Of a DNA stretch of 64,000 nucleotides, positions 33,411 through 41,867 are shown piece by piece. A model generated the notes under the pieces. The model was not told the origin of the DNA, ran no database searches, and was given only the letters and a program-made list of their open reading frames with translations. The translations under genes and the position numbers were made by a program. Numbering within the stretch: the first letter of the stretch is position 1; every line of letters starts with the position of its first letter. This stretch comes from UBA6522 sp965205045 (lineage in GTDB: Bacteria > Pseudomonadota > Gammaproteobacteria > Steroidobacterales > Rariloculaceae): contig OZ242031.1 of NCBI GenBank assembly GCA_965205045.1, positions 5,518,001-5,582,000 of the forward strand, given 5' to 3'.

Positions 33411-34399
33411 GGCCGCACCCCCTTCAGGCTCGGCGCCGCGAACCGCTCGAACCGCCCATTGGCCTGCTCCAGAAGTTCCGCGGTGACGGTCAGATAGACG
33501 GCGGTCGAGACTGGGCTGACGTGGCCGAGAAAGGTGGACAGGTGCAGCAGGCGAGCCGCCGGATTGACGCCTTCCCGATACCAGCCCAGCAAGGTGGACA
33601 CGGCGAAGGAGTGACGCAGGCAGTGCAATCGCGGCGGGGAGACGCCGGCGGGCACCGTCAGATCCAGCTCCGGCACGATGCGCTGAAACACTTGACTGAC
33701 CGACTGCGGGCAAATGGGCGCCGTCGCGTCTTCGGTCAGCGTGAACAGCGGATCCGAGGGCGAGGGCCTCGCATGCGGCCAGCGGACACGAAGGTAATCC
33801 TCCAGCGCATCCCCCATTCGCGGCCCGAACGGCACCAGGCGGCTCTTGAGGAACTTGGTCCGCCGGATGTGCAGGCAACGACGCTCCGGGTCCAGGTCCT
33901 GGTGACACAGCCGCGAGACCTCGCCCACTCGCAAGCCCAGCCCGTACATCAGCGCGAAGATCATGCGGTAGGTGGGCCCCCTGTGCCACCCCCGGGGGCG
34001 ATAGTCCCGGAGGTTGGCCGCGCACCCGAGAAGCCGCTTGACCTGCGCCGGTTGAAACAGGAACGGCGTGCGCCGCTGAGTCGATCGGCGCGGGCGGGCC
34101 TGCAGCGGCGATGCCGCCAGAACGTCCTGCGCGACCAGCCAGCGAAACAGCCGTCGCAACACGCTGAGCAGATGGTTGTAGCTGCGTGCCCGGGTGCGGG
34201 GCCGCGACGCCAGGAAACTCTCCAGCAACATCGGCGTGATATCCGAGAGGCTCCCGGCGCCGTGCTCGAACAGGAACCGGTCCAGCAGCTTCAGGGCGCT
34301 TTCCTCGTTGTCGAATCGCTTGCCCAGCGCCCGGTGATGCGACAGGAATCGGCCGATCTCCCCGCCCAGAACGCTCCGAAAGGCGTATGGTGTCGTCAT
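33407..34399 (-). CDS. ritB: RIT element tyrosine recombinase RitB
   Basis: 330 residues (MTTPYAFRSVLGGEIGRFLS). Catalytic residues: Arg in LMYGLGLRVGEVSRL, HxxR in LHCLRHSFAVSTLL, His and Tyr in FLGHVSPVSTAVYLTVT. It overlaps both neighbours by four bases (ATGA), so the three recombinases are probably translated as a coupled set. In RIT elements all three products are thought to act together; individual roles are not established. Confidence 0.92.
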   Translation of the reverse strand: MTTPYAFRSVLGGEIGRFLSHHRALGKRFDNEESALKLLDRFLFEHGAGSLSDITPMLLESFLASRPRTRARSYNHLLSVLRRLFRWLVAQDVLAASPLQARPRRSTQRRTPFLFQPAQVKRLLGCAANLRDYRPRGWHRGPTYRMIFALMYGLGLRVGEVSRLCHQDLDPERRCLHIRRTKFLKSRLVPFGPRMGDALEDYLRVRWPHARPSPSDPLFTLTEDATAPICPQSVSQVFQRIVPELDLTVPAGVSPPRLHCLRHSFAVSTLLGWYREGVNPAARLLHLSTFLGHVSPVSTAVYLTVTAELLEQANGRFERFAAPSLKGVRP

Positions 34400-35661
34400 A
34401 GCACCGCCTCCCCGTCCCCGAGCGCCACGTCCCGAAGCGCTTCCAGATCGATCTTTGAGTAGACCTCTGTGGACTTCGGGTCACCATGCCCGATGTAGTC
34501 GCCTATGGTTTTGAGAGGGAACCGCGCGTCCACGAGCCGTTGCACACAGGCATGGCGCAGGGTGTGCGAGCCGGGACGGGCAACCGATATCCCGGCATTG
34601 CGCAGGTGCCGGCCCGAGCGCGCCGAGACCACGGCAAAGCCGATCGGCCTGAACGGCGGCCTCAAGCACAGGAACAGGGCGCGCTCCGCGCTCTCGGGCC
34701 GAGCGTGGCGAAGATAATCCACGATCGCTTCCCCGACCGCGGAGGACAGCGGAAAGGCCGTGTTGTGTCCCGCCTTGCGGTCCGGAACCATCAACCGGCC
34801 GCGTTGCCAATCGATGGAGTCCAGCGTCAATGCGGCGACTTCCCTGGCTCGCAACCCGTAGGTCACCAGCAACAGCAGGATCGCGTAGTCGCGCTTGCCC
34901 GACGCGCTGCGCCGCTCGACGGTCTCCAGCAGGCGTTTGACTTCGTCCCAGGAAATCGATCTCGGCACGCGCGATAACCGGTAATGGCGAGGGCTGTCGA
35001 CGCTGGTGCTCAGGTCGCGGGCGATCAATCCTTCCCGATAAAGGTAGCGCAGAAAGACACGGACATGGGCGCATGCCGCACCCACCGCCGCCTTGCAAAG
35101 ACAGCGGCCGGTCTCGATGGTAAACGCGCTGAGCACTGTCGGACACAGCGCCGCGATGTCGTCCAGTCCGATCCGTTGAAGGAATCGCTCCAGGCGCCGG
35201 AGATTGCACCGGTAAAGCGCGAGCGAAGTGGGCTGCAATCCGCGTTCCCGGCGAAGGAAATCGAAAAACCCGGGAGCCGTGTCCGCGAAGGGTATTGTCG
35301 GCGGTGCCGCCCGAGGTCTCTCGTAGTCCGGCAGCAGCAGGGCGAGCATCTGCTGCACCGGAACCCGCGCCACGTTGGCGATGTGGCGTTTGGCCTCCTT
35401 GGTGCGGCCCTTGCGGCGACGGGTCCGGACCCAATCTTCGACGAACCCATCAACCAGCCCCGGCAGCTCTTCGAAGTTGTCGACTCCGGCGTCGTGAGCG
35501 AATCCGGCAAAACGCGTGAGCACCGGCACACGGCGACGAACGGAGCTGGGCGCAAACCCTTGCTCGGTCATCCATACGACATACTTCTCGATCGGTTCGC
35601 CCAACCAGCAGTTGCGGACCCGGTCCAGCGTCTCGGGCTTGAGGAAGTATTTTTCCAACAT
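34396..35661 (-). CDS. ritA: RIT element tyrosine recombinase RitA
   Basis: 421 residues from ATG at 35661 with AGGAG upstream (a GTG one codon earlier is possible). Longest of the trio, with an extended N-terminal region. Catalytic residues: Arg in VTYGLRAREVAALTL, HxxR in SHTLRHACVQRLVDA, His in YIGHGDPKSTEVYSKI, with the nucleophilic Tyr. First gene of the trio; its promoter would lie between the right repeat and 35664. Confidence 0.92.
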   Translation of the reverse strand: MLEKYFLKPETLDRVRNCWLGEPIEKYVVWMTEQGFAPSSVRRRVPVLTRFAGFAHDAGVDNFEELPGLVDGFVEDWVRTRRRKGRTKEAKRHIANVARVPVQQMLALLLPDYERPRAAPPTIPFADTAPGFFDFLRRERGLQPTSLALYRCNLRRLERFLQRIGLDDIAALCPTVLSAFTIETGRCLCKAAVGAACAHVRVFLRYLYREGLIARDLSTSVDSPRHYRLSRVPRSISWDEVKRLLETVERRSASGKRDYAILLLLVTYGLRAREVAALTLDSIDWQRGRLMVPDRKAGHNTAFPLSSAVGEAIVDYLRHARPESAERALFLCLRPPFRPIGFAVVSARSGRHLRNAGISVARPGSHTLRHACVQRLVDARFPLKTIGDYIGHGDPKSTEVYSKIDLEALRDVALGDGEAVL

Positions 35662-35752
35662 CACAATCTCTCCTGTTCATGAAACGAGGGGAGATTGTCG
35701 ACCGAAAGTTATGTGCCCTTGCCGATCGAACCGACTTTGACAATCAATGGGC

Positions 35753-35791
35753 TGCCAGCGACTCGGCACATAACCGAACCGGGCACAGTTC
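35753..35791 (-). repeat. RIT element right inverted repeat, 39 bp
   Basis: Exact inverted copy of 32311-32349, beginning TGCCAGCGACTCGG and ending GGGCACAGTTC. The transposase sequence resumes immediately after it. Confidence 0.95.
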
Positions 35792-36421
35792 GTCGACAAC
35801 GGGGCGAACTACCGCTCCCGCCACCTGGCGCTGGTGTGCGCGAAGCTGGGCATCGCGCTCATCCATGCGCGCCCGTATCAACCGGCCGGAAAGGGCAAGA
35901 TCGAACGCTGGTTCCGCACCCTTCGCGCCGGCTGGCTGCGTCACCTGGAGATGGACACGATCGACGGGATCGAGGCGTTGAACCGCGCGCTTGCCGGCTG
36001 GGTGGAGGGCGAATACCACCAGTCCCCGCACCGCGGGCTGGACGGGCAGAGCCCGCTGGACCGCTGGGCGGCGGCCGGCGCCGAGGTGCGCTACCCGGAC
36101 GCCACCGGGCTGGATCTGGACGAGCTGTTCCTGTTCGAGACCAAGCGCCGCGTGCTGAAGGACCGCACGCTGAGCCTGCACGGGCAGCTGTACGAGGCCG
36201 ACGCGACCCTCATCGGGTGCACCGTCACCGTGCGATACGATCCCGCCGCCCCGCGCACCCGGGCGCTGCAACTGGTGCACGAGGGCCGCCCCGCGGGCCA
36301 GGCCACGCCGCTCGACGCCTACGCCAACACCGCCGTGAAACGCGGCCGCATCGAGCGCGGGGATCCCGAACCGCCGCGCTCGCGGCTGAGCATCCGCCGA
36401 CTGAAGGAGGAGAACGACTGA
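35792..36421 (+). pseudogene. rve-type DDE transposase, 3' part (split by RIT element)
   Basis: Resumes with VDNGANYRSRHLALV, the second catalytic Asp, then AYQPAGKGKIERWF-like sequence (RPYQPAGKGKIERWFRTL) with the catalytic Glu. The Mu-transposase-like C-terminal domain follows (LDELFLFETKRRVLKDRTL; GCTVTVRYDPAAPRTRALQL). No start codon of its own is evident before MCAKLG at 35834. The stop overlaps the ATPase start by one base (TGATG). It joins in frame with 31597-32284 if the RIT element is removed at the GT(G/C)GA core. Confidence 0.85.
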
Positions 36422-37221
36422 TGTACCTGCGCCACTTCGCCCTGACCCGCCTGCCGTTCGAAACCCCCGCGCACGCCGACGAGCTGTTCCACCCCGACTC
36501 CCACCGCGAGGCCGAGGCGCGACTCAAGCACCTCATCGATCTGCGCGGCATAGGGCTGCCGGCCGGGGAGTCCGGCAGCGGCAAGACCACGGTGTGCCGC
36601 CACGTCACCGGCGCGCTGCACCCGGGGCTGTTCCGGGTCTGCTACGTGCCGCTGTCCACCGGCAACGTGATGGACATGTACAAGAGCATCGGCTGGGAAC
36701 TGGGCCTGCCCACCGAACACTCGCGCGCCGCGGCGTACCGCGCCATCCAGGCCGAGATCACCCGCCTGGTCGGGGAGGCCAAGCAACAGCCGGTGCTCGT
36801 CGTGGACGAGGCCCACCATCTCAGAAGCGACGTGATCGAGGACCTCAGGCTGCTGACCAACTTCGACATGGACACCGCCCCCAGGCTGTGCCTGCTGCTC
36901 ATCGGGCTGACCGGACTGCGGCGGCGCCCGGGCATGGCCGTGCACGAATCCATGCAACAGCGGCTCATCGTTCAGCACCACCTGCGCGGGCTCAAGCACG
37001 AGGAACTGGACCCCTACCTCGCGCACCGCCTGCGCCTGGCCGGGTGCGAGGTGCCCCTGTTCGAACCGCCCGCCATCGAGGCGCTGCACAAGGCCGCCCG
37101 CGGGCTGCCGCGGCTCGTCAACCGCATCGCCCACTACGCACTCTCGGCCGCCGCTCTGGAGAAGGCCCGCACCGTGGACGCCGAGCACCTGGCCCGCGCC
37201 GTGCAGGATCTGCGGCCATGA
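36421..37221 (+). CDS. Transposition AAA ATPase (ExeA/TniB-like)
   Basis: 266 residues. Opening MYLRHFALTRLPFETPAHAD is typical of ExeA-type ATPases (HFGL...PF). Walker A GESGSGKTT and Walker B VLVVDEAHHL are intact, followed by the sensor region LCLLLIGLTGLRR. Paired with an rve transposase, such ATPases select the target and activate transposition, as TniB, TnsC and IstB do. Coupled by one-base and four-base overlaps to the genes on each side. Confidence 0.85.
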   Translation: MYLRHFALTRLPFETPAHADELFHPDSHREAEARLKHLIDLRGIGLPAGESGSGKTTVCRHVTGALHPGLFRVCYVPLSTGNVMDMYKSIGWELGLPTEHSRAAAYRAIQAEITRLVGEAKQQPVLVVDEAHHLRSDVIEDLRLLTNFDMDTAPRLCLLLIGLTGLRRRPGMAVHESMQQRLIVQHHLRGLKHEELDPYLAHRLRLAGCEVPLFEPPAIEALHKAARGLPRLVNRIAHYALSAAALEKARTVDAEHLARAVQDLRP

Positions 37222-37427
37222 TCGATCCCGATTACTGGCCCGAGGAGATCAGCGACGAGGCCGCCGCGCACATGGCCGAGTGCCTGCAACGCATCGCCTA
37301 CGACTTCGAAGGCCGCTACTACAGCCAGATCAGGCGCCACACGGAATCCTTGCGGCCGCCCCGGTGCCCCGCCGTGTGCTGCCACGAACGCCAACTGCAC
37401 CTGTTCGGCGAACCCCGTCCTTTCTGA
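37218..37427 (+). CDS. Small transposon protein
   Basis: 69 residues starting MIDPDYWPEEISDEAAAHMA, overlapping the ATPase stop by four bases (ATGA). Acidic N-terminus, two cysteines near the end (RCPAVCCHERQLHLF). No recognised domain. The overlap and conserved position make it a real last gene of the transposition operon rather than a chance frame. Confidence 0.6.
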   Translation: MIDPDYWPEEISDEAAAHMAECLQRIAYDFEGRYYSQIRRHTESLRPPRCPAVCCHERQLHLFGEPRPF

Positions 37428-37645
37428 ATCAGCGACCAAACGGGTCCGCCAGCGGCCGGCCGATCCTTCGGATCGCTCCCGGCCCTACGCGCCCCATCGC
37501 CCAACCGCCGTCGCGGCCACCGGCCTGCGATGGTTGGTAAATGGAAAACAATGTGACCAATCCAGTCTCAACCGTGACCGGATAATCCGACGAATCGGTG
37601 TCCGACTAATCCGACCGACAACACGCGGCGCAGTTCGATGAGTTT

Positions 37646-39260
37646 CGGTTCATCCCCGCGTGGGCGGGGAACACAGCACGGCGGACACGACGAGCAGAAA
37701 GTTGGGCGGTTCATCCCCGCGTGGGCGGGGAACACTCGGCGATTATGCGGTATCCCGTGGCCGACAGCGGTTCATCCCCGCGTGGGCGGGGAACACACGA
37801 AAATTTCTTCGGGCAACGCCCTCGCGGACGGTTCATCCCCGCGTGGGCGGGGAACACCGGGATCTCGCCGAGGCCGCGTCCCCGAACGCCGGTTCATCCC
37901 CGCGTGGGCGGGGAACACAACGTAAACGCTACGCTCACCCTCGTAAACGACGGTTCATCCCCGCGTGGGCGGGGAACACAGCACGCTGTCGGCCCCCTCC
38001 TCGCCGAACACCGGTTCATCCCCGCGTGGGCGGGGAACACGCCGTCACGATCTGGGGCGGCAAGGCGAGGATCGGTTCATCCCCGCGTGGGCGGGGAACA
38101 CGGCGACGGGGATCAGGACCGCATGGCGGCAGACGGTTCATCCCCGCGTGGGCGGGGAACACTGTCCGCCATCTGCGATCACGAGGGCCGGGCCAGGTTC
38201 ATCCCCGCGTGGGCGGGGAACACGACGGCGACGTCATCGACGTCCTCGTCAACACCGGTTCATCCCCGCGTGGGCGGGGAACACGACATCGACGCCACGG
38301 TCGGGCGTATCCACGACGGTTCATCCCCGCGTGGGCGGGGAACACCGGCGCAAGGTGGTGCTGGCGCAGTCCGAGTACGGTTCATCCCCGCGTGGGCGGG
38401 GAACACCCGGTGAGGCTGTCCGGCGCAGCCCGGGCCGCTGGTTCATCCCCGCGTGGGCGGGGAACACCTACCAGACGGTGCGCAACGAGGCGTTGAAAAC
38501 GGTTCATCCCCGCGTGGGCGGGGAACACACCGGCACGCCGAAATCAGTAGGTTCTGGCACCGGTTCATCCCCGCGTGGGCGGGGAACACAGCAAATGGCC
38601 CGAGCAATACACCGCCGCCGACGGTTCATCCCCGCGTGGGCGGGGAACACGGTGGACGGACTGGCGCGAGTTCCGCCGGGATCGGTTCATCCCCGCGTGG
38701 GCGGGGAACACGCCGTGATGTCGACGGACAGATCGGTGTTCGTCGGTTCATCCCCGCGTGGGCGGGGAACACCCGCGTCCGTCAGCTGGGCCCAGGACGG
38801 ATCGTGGTTCATCCCCGCGTGGGCGGGGAACACCCGGGACACGAAACGCCGGATTTTGCACCAGCCGGTTCATCCCCGCGTGGGCGGGGAACACCTGGTA
38901 TTCATCGAAAAGCTCACGGCTCGCACCGGTTCATCCCCGCGTGGGCGGGGAACACACCGGCAAATACGTCGCCGTCAAGCGGGGCGACGGTTCATCCCCG
39001 CGTGGGCGGGGAACACGCGGATCACCGGGCCCCCGCCCGCGCGTACGCCGGTTCATCCCCGCGTGGGCGGGGAACACATCCCGCTCCATGCGGGTGAGGC
39101 TAAATGCGCCGGTTCATCCCCGCGTGGGCGGGGAACACGGGCAACGAGTGGTCGGTGTTCGTGATGTATCCGGTTCATCCCCGCGTGGGCGGGGAACACC
39201 GCGCGGTAGTCCTCGTCCCCCATCGACAGCTCGGTTCATCCCCGCGTGGGCGGGGAACAC
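37646..39260 (-). CRISPR. Type I-E CRISPR array, leader-distal part (27 repeats, 26 spacers)
   Basis: 29-bp repeats (CGGTTCATCCCC ... GCGGGGAACAC on the plus strand) recur with a strict 61-bp period from 37646 to 39232, so every spacer here is 32 nt. The repeat matches the type I-E class and its palindromic CCCCGC...GCGGGG stem. Orientation is minus, judged from the cas genes and leader at the other end. The first base of the repeat is C except at 38195 (A), 38439 and 38805 (T). IS66 begins two bases into the next spacer. Confidence 0.98.
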
Positions 39261-39291
39261 TAGTAAGCGATGCGCCGACACCACCTGGCTT

Positions 39292-40887
39292 TCAGCTTGA
39301 GATCGGTGTAAAGGCCCAGGGCAGCAGTTGATCGATCTCCGAGGCCGGGTGGCCATTGGCGATGGCTTCGAGCGTGGCCTTGAGGTAGGCGTGGGGATTG
39401 ACGCCGTTCATCTTCGCCGTTTCGGTCAGCGTAGCGATGCGGGCCCAGGCCGCCGCACCCTCGTCATGGCCGGCGAACAACGCATTCTTGCGATTCAACG
39501 CCAGCGGCCGGATGGCGTTCTCCACGATGTTGTTGTCCATCTCGACGCGCCCGTCGGTGAGGAACACCTGCAGCCCGTCCCAGTGGTTGGCGATATAGGC
39601 CAGCTTCTCGCCCAGTCGTGACTTCGGCGAGACCCGGGCGCGTTGCCGGCGCAGCCACACCCCGAAGTCCTCGAGCAGCGGCGCGGTGCGCGCCTGGCGC
39701 ACGGCCAGCCGGACCTCGGGCGGCTCGCCCCGGATCTCCTTCTCGATGGCGTACATGGCCGCGATCCGGCGCAACCCTTCGGCGGCGATCGTGGAACGGT
39801 GGCTGTCGTTGACCTCGCAGAGCTTCCGCCGGGCGTGCGCCCAGCAATAGCAGCGGACCACCCCCTTGCCGGGCACCGCCACCACGTTGTAGCCGGCATA
39901 CCCGTCCACGTGCAGGTGGCCTTCGAAGCCCTCGAGAAAACGCTTGGCATGATATCCGCCGCGCCCGGGCGCGTAGAAGAACACCACGCCGGGCGGGTCC
40001 GAACCGGCCCAGGGCCGCTGATCGCGGGCCAGCGCCCACAGGTACCCCGTCTTTGTCTTGCCCCGGCCCGGATCCAGCACCGGCGCCCGGGTCTCGTCCA
40101 TGAACAGATGCCCGGACCGCTTCAGGTGCCAGGCCAGACGGTCCACCACCGGGATGAGGTGAAACGACGCCTTGCCCACCCAGGCGGCGAGCGTGGAACG
40201 GTCGAGCTTCACGCCCGAACGGGCGTAGATCTGAGCCTGGCGGTACAGCGGAAGGTGATCCCCATACTTGGAAATCAGCACCTGCGCCAGCGCCCCCTCG
40301 GTCGGCAGCCCGCCCTCGATGAGGTGCGCCGGCGCGGCGGCCTGCAGCACCCCCTGCTCGCAGCTTCGGCAGGCGTACTTGGGGCGCACGGTGACGATGA
40401 CCCGCAGCTTCGCCGGCACGATGTCCAGCCGCTCGGTGCGGTCCTCGCCGATGCGGATCATCTCCCCGCACCCGCAGGGACACTGCGTGCTGTCCGGCTC
40501 GATGACTTCCTCGATCCGCTCCAGGCCCTTCGGCAGATGCCCGAGGTTGCGCCGCGGGGCACGGCGCCGGGTGCCGGACGATGTCCCCGCCGCGCTCGCC
40601 GCGGCCACCGCTTCCTCGACTTCGGCCACCGCGCCCTCCAGATCCTCGAACGCCAACTGCCGATCATCCACCGGGCGCTTCTCCGAGCGCTTGCCGTAGA
40701 GGACCCGGCGCAGCTCCATGAGCAGGTGTTCCAGGCGGCGGTTGTCCTCGGTGAGCTGTTCGTTCTGCGCGCGCAGCTCCCGGCTCGTCTCCCGCTCCTG
40801 CTCGAAGGCCGCCTGCTGCTCCCGGAACAGCGCCCGAAGGGCTTTGGGCAACGCCTTGAGATCGACCGCTTGAGGGTGGGCCTGCAT
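39292..40887 (-). CDS. tnpC: IS66 transposase TnpC (copy 2)
   Basis: 531 residues with an N-terminal coiled coil (ETSRELRAQNEQLTEDNRRLE) and LYGKRSEK. It carries a zinc-binding set (STQCPCGCGEMI; YACRSCEQGV) absent from the other IS66 transposase here. DDE candidates are visible in HLFMDETRAPVLD, LHVDGYAGYNVV and DNNIVENAIRPLAL. The start is ATG 40887. Frame intact. Confidence 0.93.
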   Translation of the reverse strand: MQAHPQAVDLKALPKALRALFREQQAAFEQERETSRELRAQNEQLTEDNRRLEHLLMELRRVLYGKRSEKRPVDDRQLAFEDLEGAVAEVEEAVAAASAAGTSSGTRRRAPRRNLGHLPKGLERIEEVIEPDSTQCPCGCGEMIRIGEDRTERLDIVPAKLRVIVTVRPKYACRSCEQGVLQAAAPAHLIEGGLPTEGALAQVLISKYGDHLPLYRQAQIYARSGVKLDRSTLAAWVGKASFHLIPVVDRLAWHLKRSGHLFMDETRAPVLDPGRGKTKTGYLWALARDQRPWAGSDPPGVVFFYAPGRGGYHAKRFLEGFEGHLHVDGYAGYNVVAVPGKGVVRCYCWAHARRKLCEVNDSHRSTIAAEGLRRIAAMYAIEKEIRGEPPEVRLAVRQARTAPLLEDFGVWLRRQRARVSPKSRLGEKLAYIANHWDGLQVFLTDGRVEMDNNIVENAIRPLALNRKNALFAGHDEGAAAWARIATLTETAKMNGVNPHAYLKATLEAIANGHPASEIDQLLPWAFTPISS

Positions 40888-40977
40888 GACAGAATACTAT
40901 CATAAAATCAGTCAGTTATAAACGAATATCGGCCCGGGAAACGGGCCGATACCAGGGCTTGTGCAGAGCCTCGGGCG

Positions 40978-41328
40978 TCAGGCCGCGGTGCGCGGGCGGC
41001 GCACCCTCGGGGACCACGCCCGGCGCCAGTCCAGACCCTCGAACAACGCCTCGAACTGCGCCCGGGTGAGCCGGATCACGCCGTTGCGCACCGCCGGCCA
41101 GGCAAACCGGCCCTGCTCCAGGCGCTTGTACGCCATAACCAAACCCGTGCCGTCGAACCAGAGCACCTTGATCCGGTCGGCCCGCTTGGCCCGGAAGACA
41201 TAGGCCACCCCCGAGTACGGGTCAAGCCCCAGCTCGTTTTGCACCACCGCGGCCAGCCCGTCGTGACCCTTGCGGAAATCCACCGGCTCGCTCGCCACCA
41301 GAATCCGCGCACCGTTCGGCGACACCAT
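40978..41328 (-). CDS. tnpB: IS66 TnpB (copy 2)
   Basis: 116 residues, the same length as the TnpB of copy 1. Family motifs PVDFRKGHDGLAAVV, SGVAYVFRAKRADRIKVLWF and LVMAYKRLEQGRFAWP are present. ATG at 41328 overlaps the tnpA stop by one base. Ninety bases separate it from tnpC. Confidence 0.92.
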   Translation of the reverse strand: MVSPNGARILVASEPVDFRKGHDGLAAVVQNELGLDPYSGVAYVFRAKRADRIKVLWFDGTGLVMAYKRLEQGRFAWPAVRNGVIRLTRAQFEALFEGLDWRRAWSPRVRRPRTAA

Positions 41329-41750
41329 CACCGGCTCCCCGCCAGCGCCACGGCGATCGAGGCGATCCCGGCCACATCGGCGATGCCTTCCAGCCGCACC
41401 GTCACGCCCCGGCCCTCGATTACCACCGAACAACGTTCCTCCACCTCCAGGGCGGCGAACGCCCCGACACCCGGCTGCGCCCGCGCCGATGACCGCTCCA
41501 CCAGCTTGCCCTGGCGCAGCTTCTCGCGCCACGACGACAACAACCGGCGCGTGATGCCGTGCCGCTCGGCCACCGCCGTGATCGTCTCGCCGGATGCGAG
41601 GCTCTCGCGCGCGATCCGAATCTTCTCCTCCACACTCCATCGCCGCCGCGTCTTCCGCTTCCTTCGCTTGCGCCCAACCGCAACCGCGCCGTTGGCCGCT
41701 GCCGCCCGGCCAGAAGCTTTCCCCCCGGCATCCACATCAAGATCCCTCAT
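41328..41750 (-). CDS. tnpA: IS66 TnpA (copy 2)
   Basis: 140 residues. A helix-turn-helix of the IS3/IS66 OrfA type is visible (RRRWSVEEKIRIARESLASG; GITRRLLSSWREKLRQGKL), preceded by a very basic linker. ATG at 41750 has AGGAG seven bases upstream and is preferred over the ATG at 41789 that lacks one. Confidence 0.88.
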   Translation of the reverse strand: MRDLDVDAGGKASGRAAAANGAVAVGRKRRKRKTRRRWSVEEKIRIARESLASGETITAVAERHGITRRLLSSWREKLRQGKLVERSSARAQPGVGAFAALEVEERCSVVIEGRGVTVRLEGIADVAGIASIAVALAGSR

Positions 41751-41867
41751 CGAACAACTCCTATATATAAAGGAGTCATCCAAGCTCATTGGCTCACCGA
41801 AAGGAAGGTGGGGTCCGCGTAGCGCTTACGAACACTACGACTTCGATATCAAAGGGTTGCTGGTAGC

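Larger units (their letters stand above)
32285..35791 (-). mobile_element. Recombinase-in-trio (RIT) element
   Basis: Three consecutive, overlapping tyrosine recombinase genes (ritA-ritB-ritC, minus strand) bounded by perfect 39-bp inverted repeats at 32311-32349 and 35753-35791. This is the defining structure of RIT elements. It interrupts the DDE transposase: LPERLYVE before it, VDNGANYRSRHL after it. Short flanking matches GTGGA (32281-32285) and GTCGA (35792-35796) mark the insertion site. Subterminal copies of TTATGTGCC-like sequence (35709-35717 and, inverted, 32384-32393) may be accessory recombinase sites. All three genes look intact. Confidence 0.92.
30525..37624 (+). mobile_element. 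DDE-transposase/AAA-ATPase transposon carrying a nested RIT element
   Basis: Four plus-strand frames belong together: a Zn-finger-like protein, an rve-type DDE transposase (split), an ExeA/TniB-like AAA ATPase and a 69-residue protein. Ends are proposed from a short inverted match, GTGTTGTC at 30525-30532 and GACAACAC at 37617-37624. Repeated internal motifs occur at both ends (TCTCACATT twice on the left; TAATCCGAC twice on the right), as in Tn7/Tn5053-like elements. No target duplication was found, so the exact ends are uncertain. The 375 bases from 30550 to 30924 contain no gene. Confidence 0.6.
39263..41829 (-). mobile_element. IS66-family insertion sequence inside the CRISPR array (copy 2)
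   Basis: 2567-bp element with tnpA-tnpB-tnpC on the minus strand. Imperfect terminal inverted repeats start GTAAGCGATGCGCCGACACC on the left; the right end, inverted, reads GTAAGCGCTACGCGGACCCC. Exact 8-bp target duplication GAACACTA at 39255-39262 and 41830-41837, spanning the last six bases of a repeat and the first two of a spacer. Different subgroup from copy 1. Intact genes and duplication indicate recent insertion. Confidence 0.96.

Noticed and set aside
32397..34487. Apparent 696-codon minus-strand protein spanning two recombinase genes
   Set aside because: Only the last 337 codons (RitC) resemble a tyrosine recombinase. The first part is ritB DNA read in the wrong frame.
35695..36420. 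Upstream extension that makes the AAA ATPase frame 508 codons long
   Set aside because: The extension is the transposase 3' part read out of frame. The ATPase starts at the overlapping ATG at 36421.
37617..37646. Target duplication for the DDE transposon
   Set aside because: Flanks of GTGTTGTC on the left and GACAACAC on the right were compared for 5-8 bp direct repeats and none matched, so the ends are only provisional.
37638..39331. Long plus-strand reading frames with repeated MGGEH, GSSPRGRGT and RFIPAWAGNT peptides, up to 399 codons
   Set aside because: They are translations of the CRISPR repeat in its three frames; a 61-bp period with stop-free repeats produces such frames by chance. 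The same applies to 41985-43441 and to the minus-strand frames at 39114-39356 and 42238-42507.
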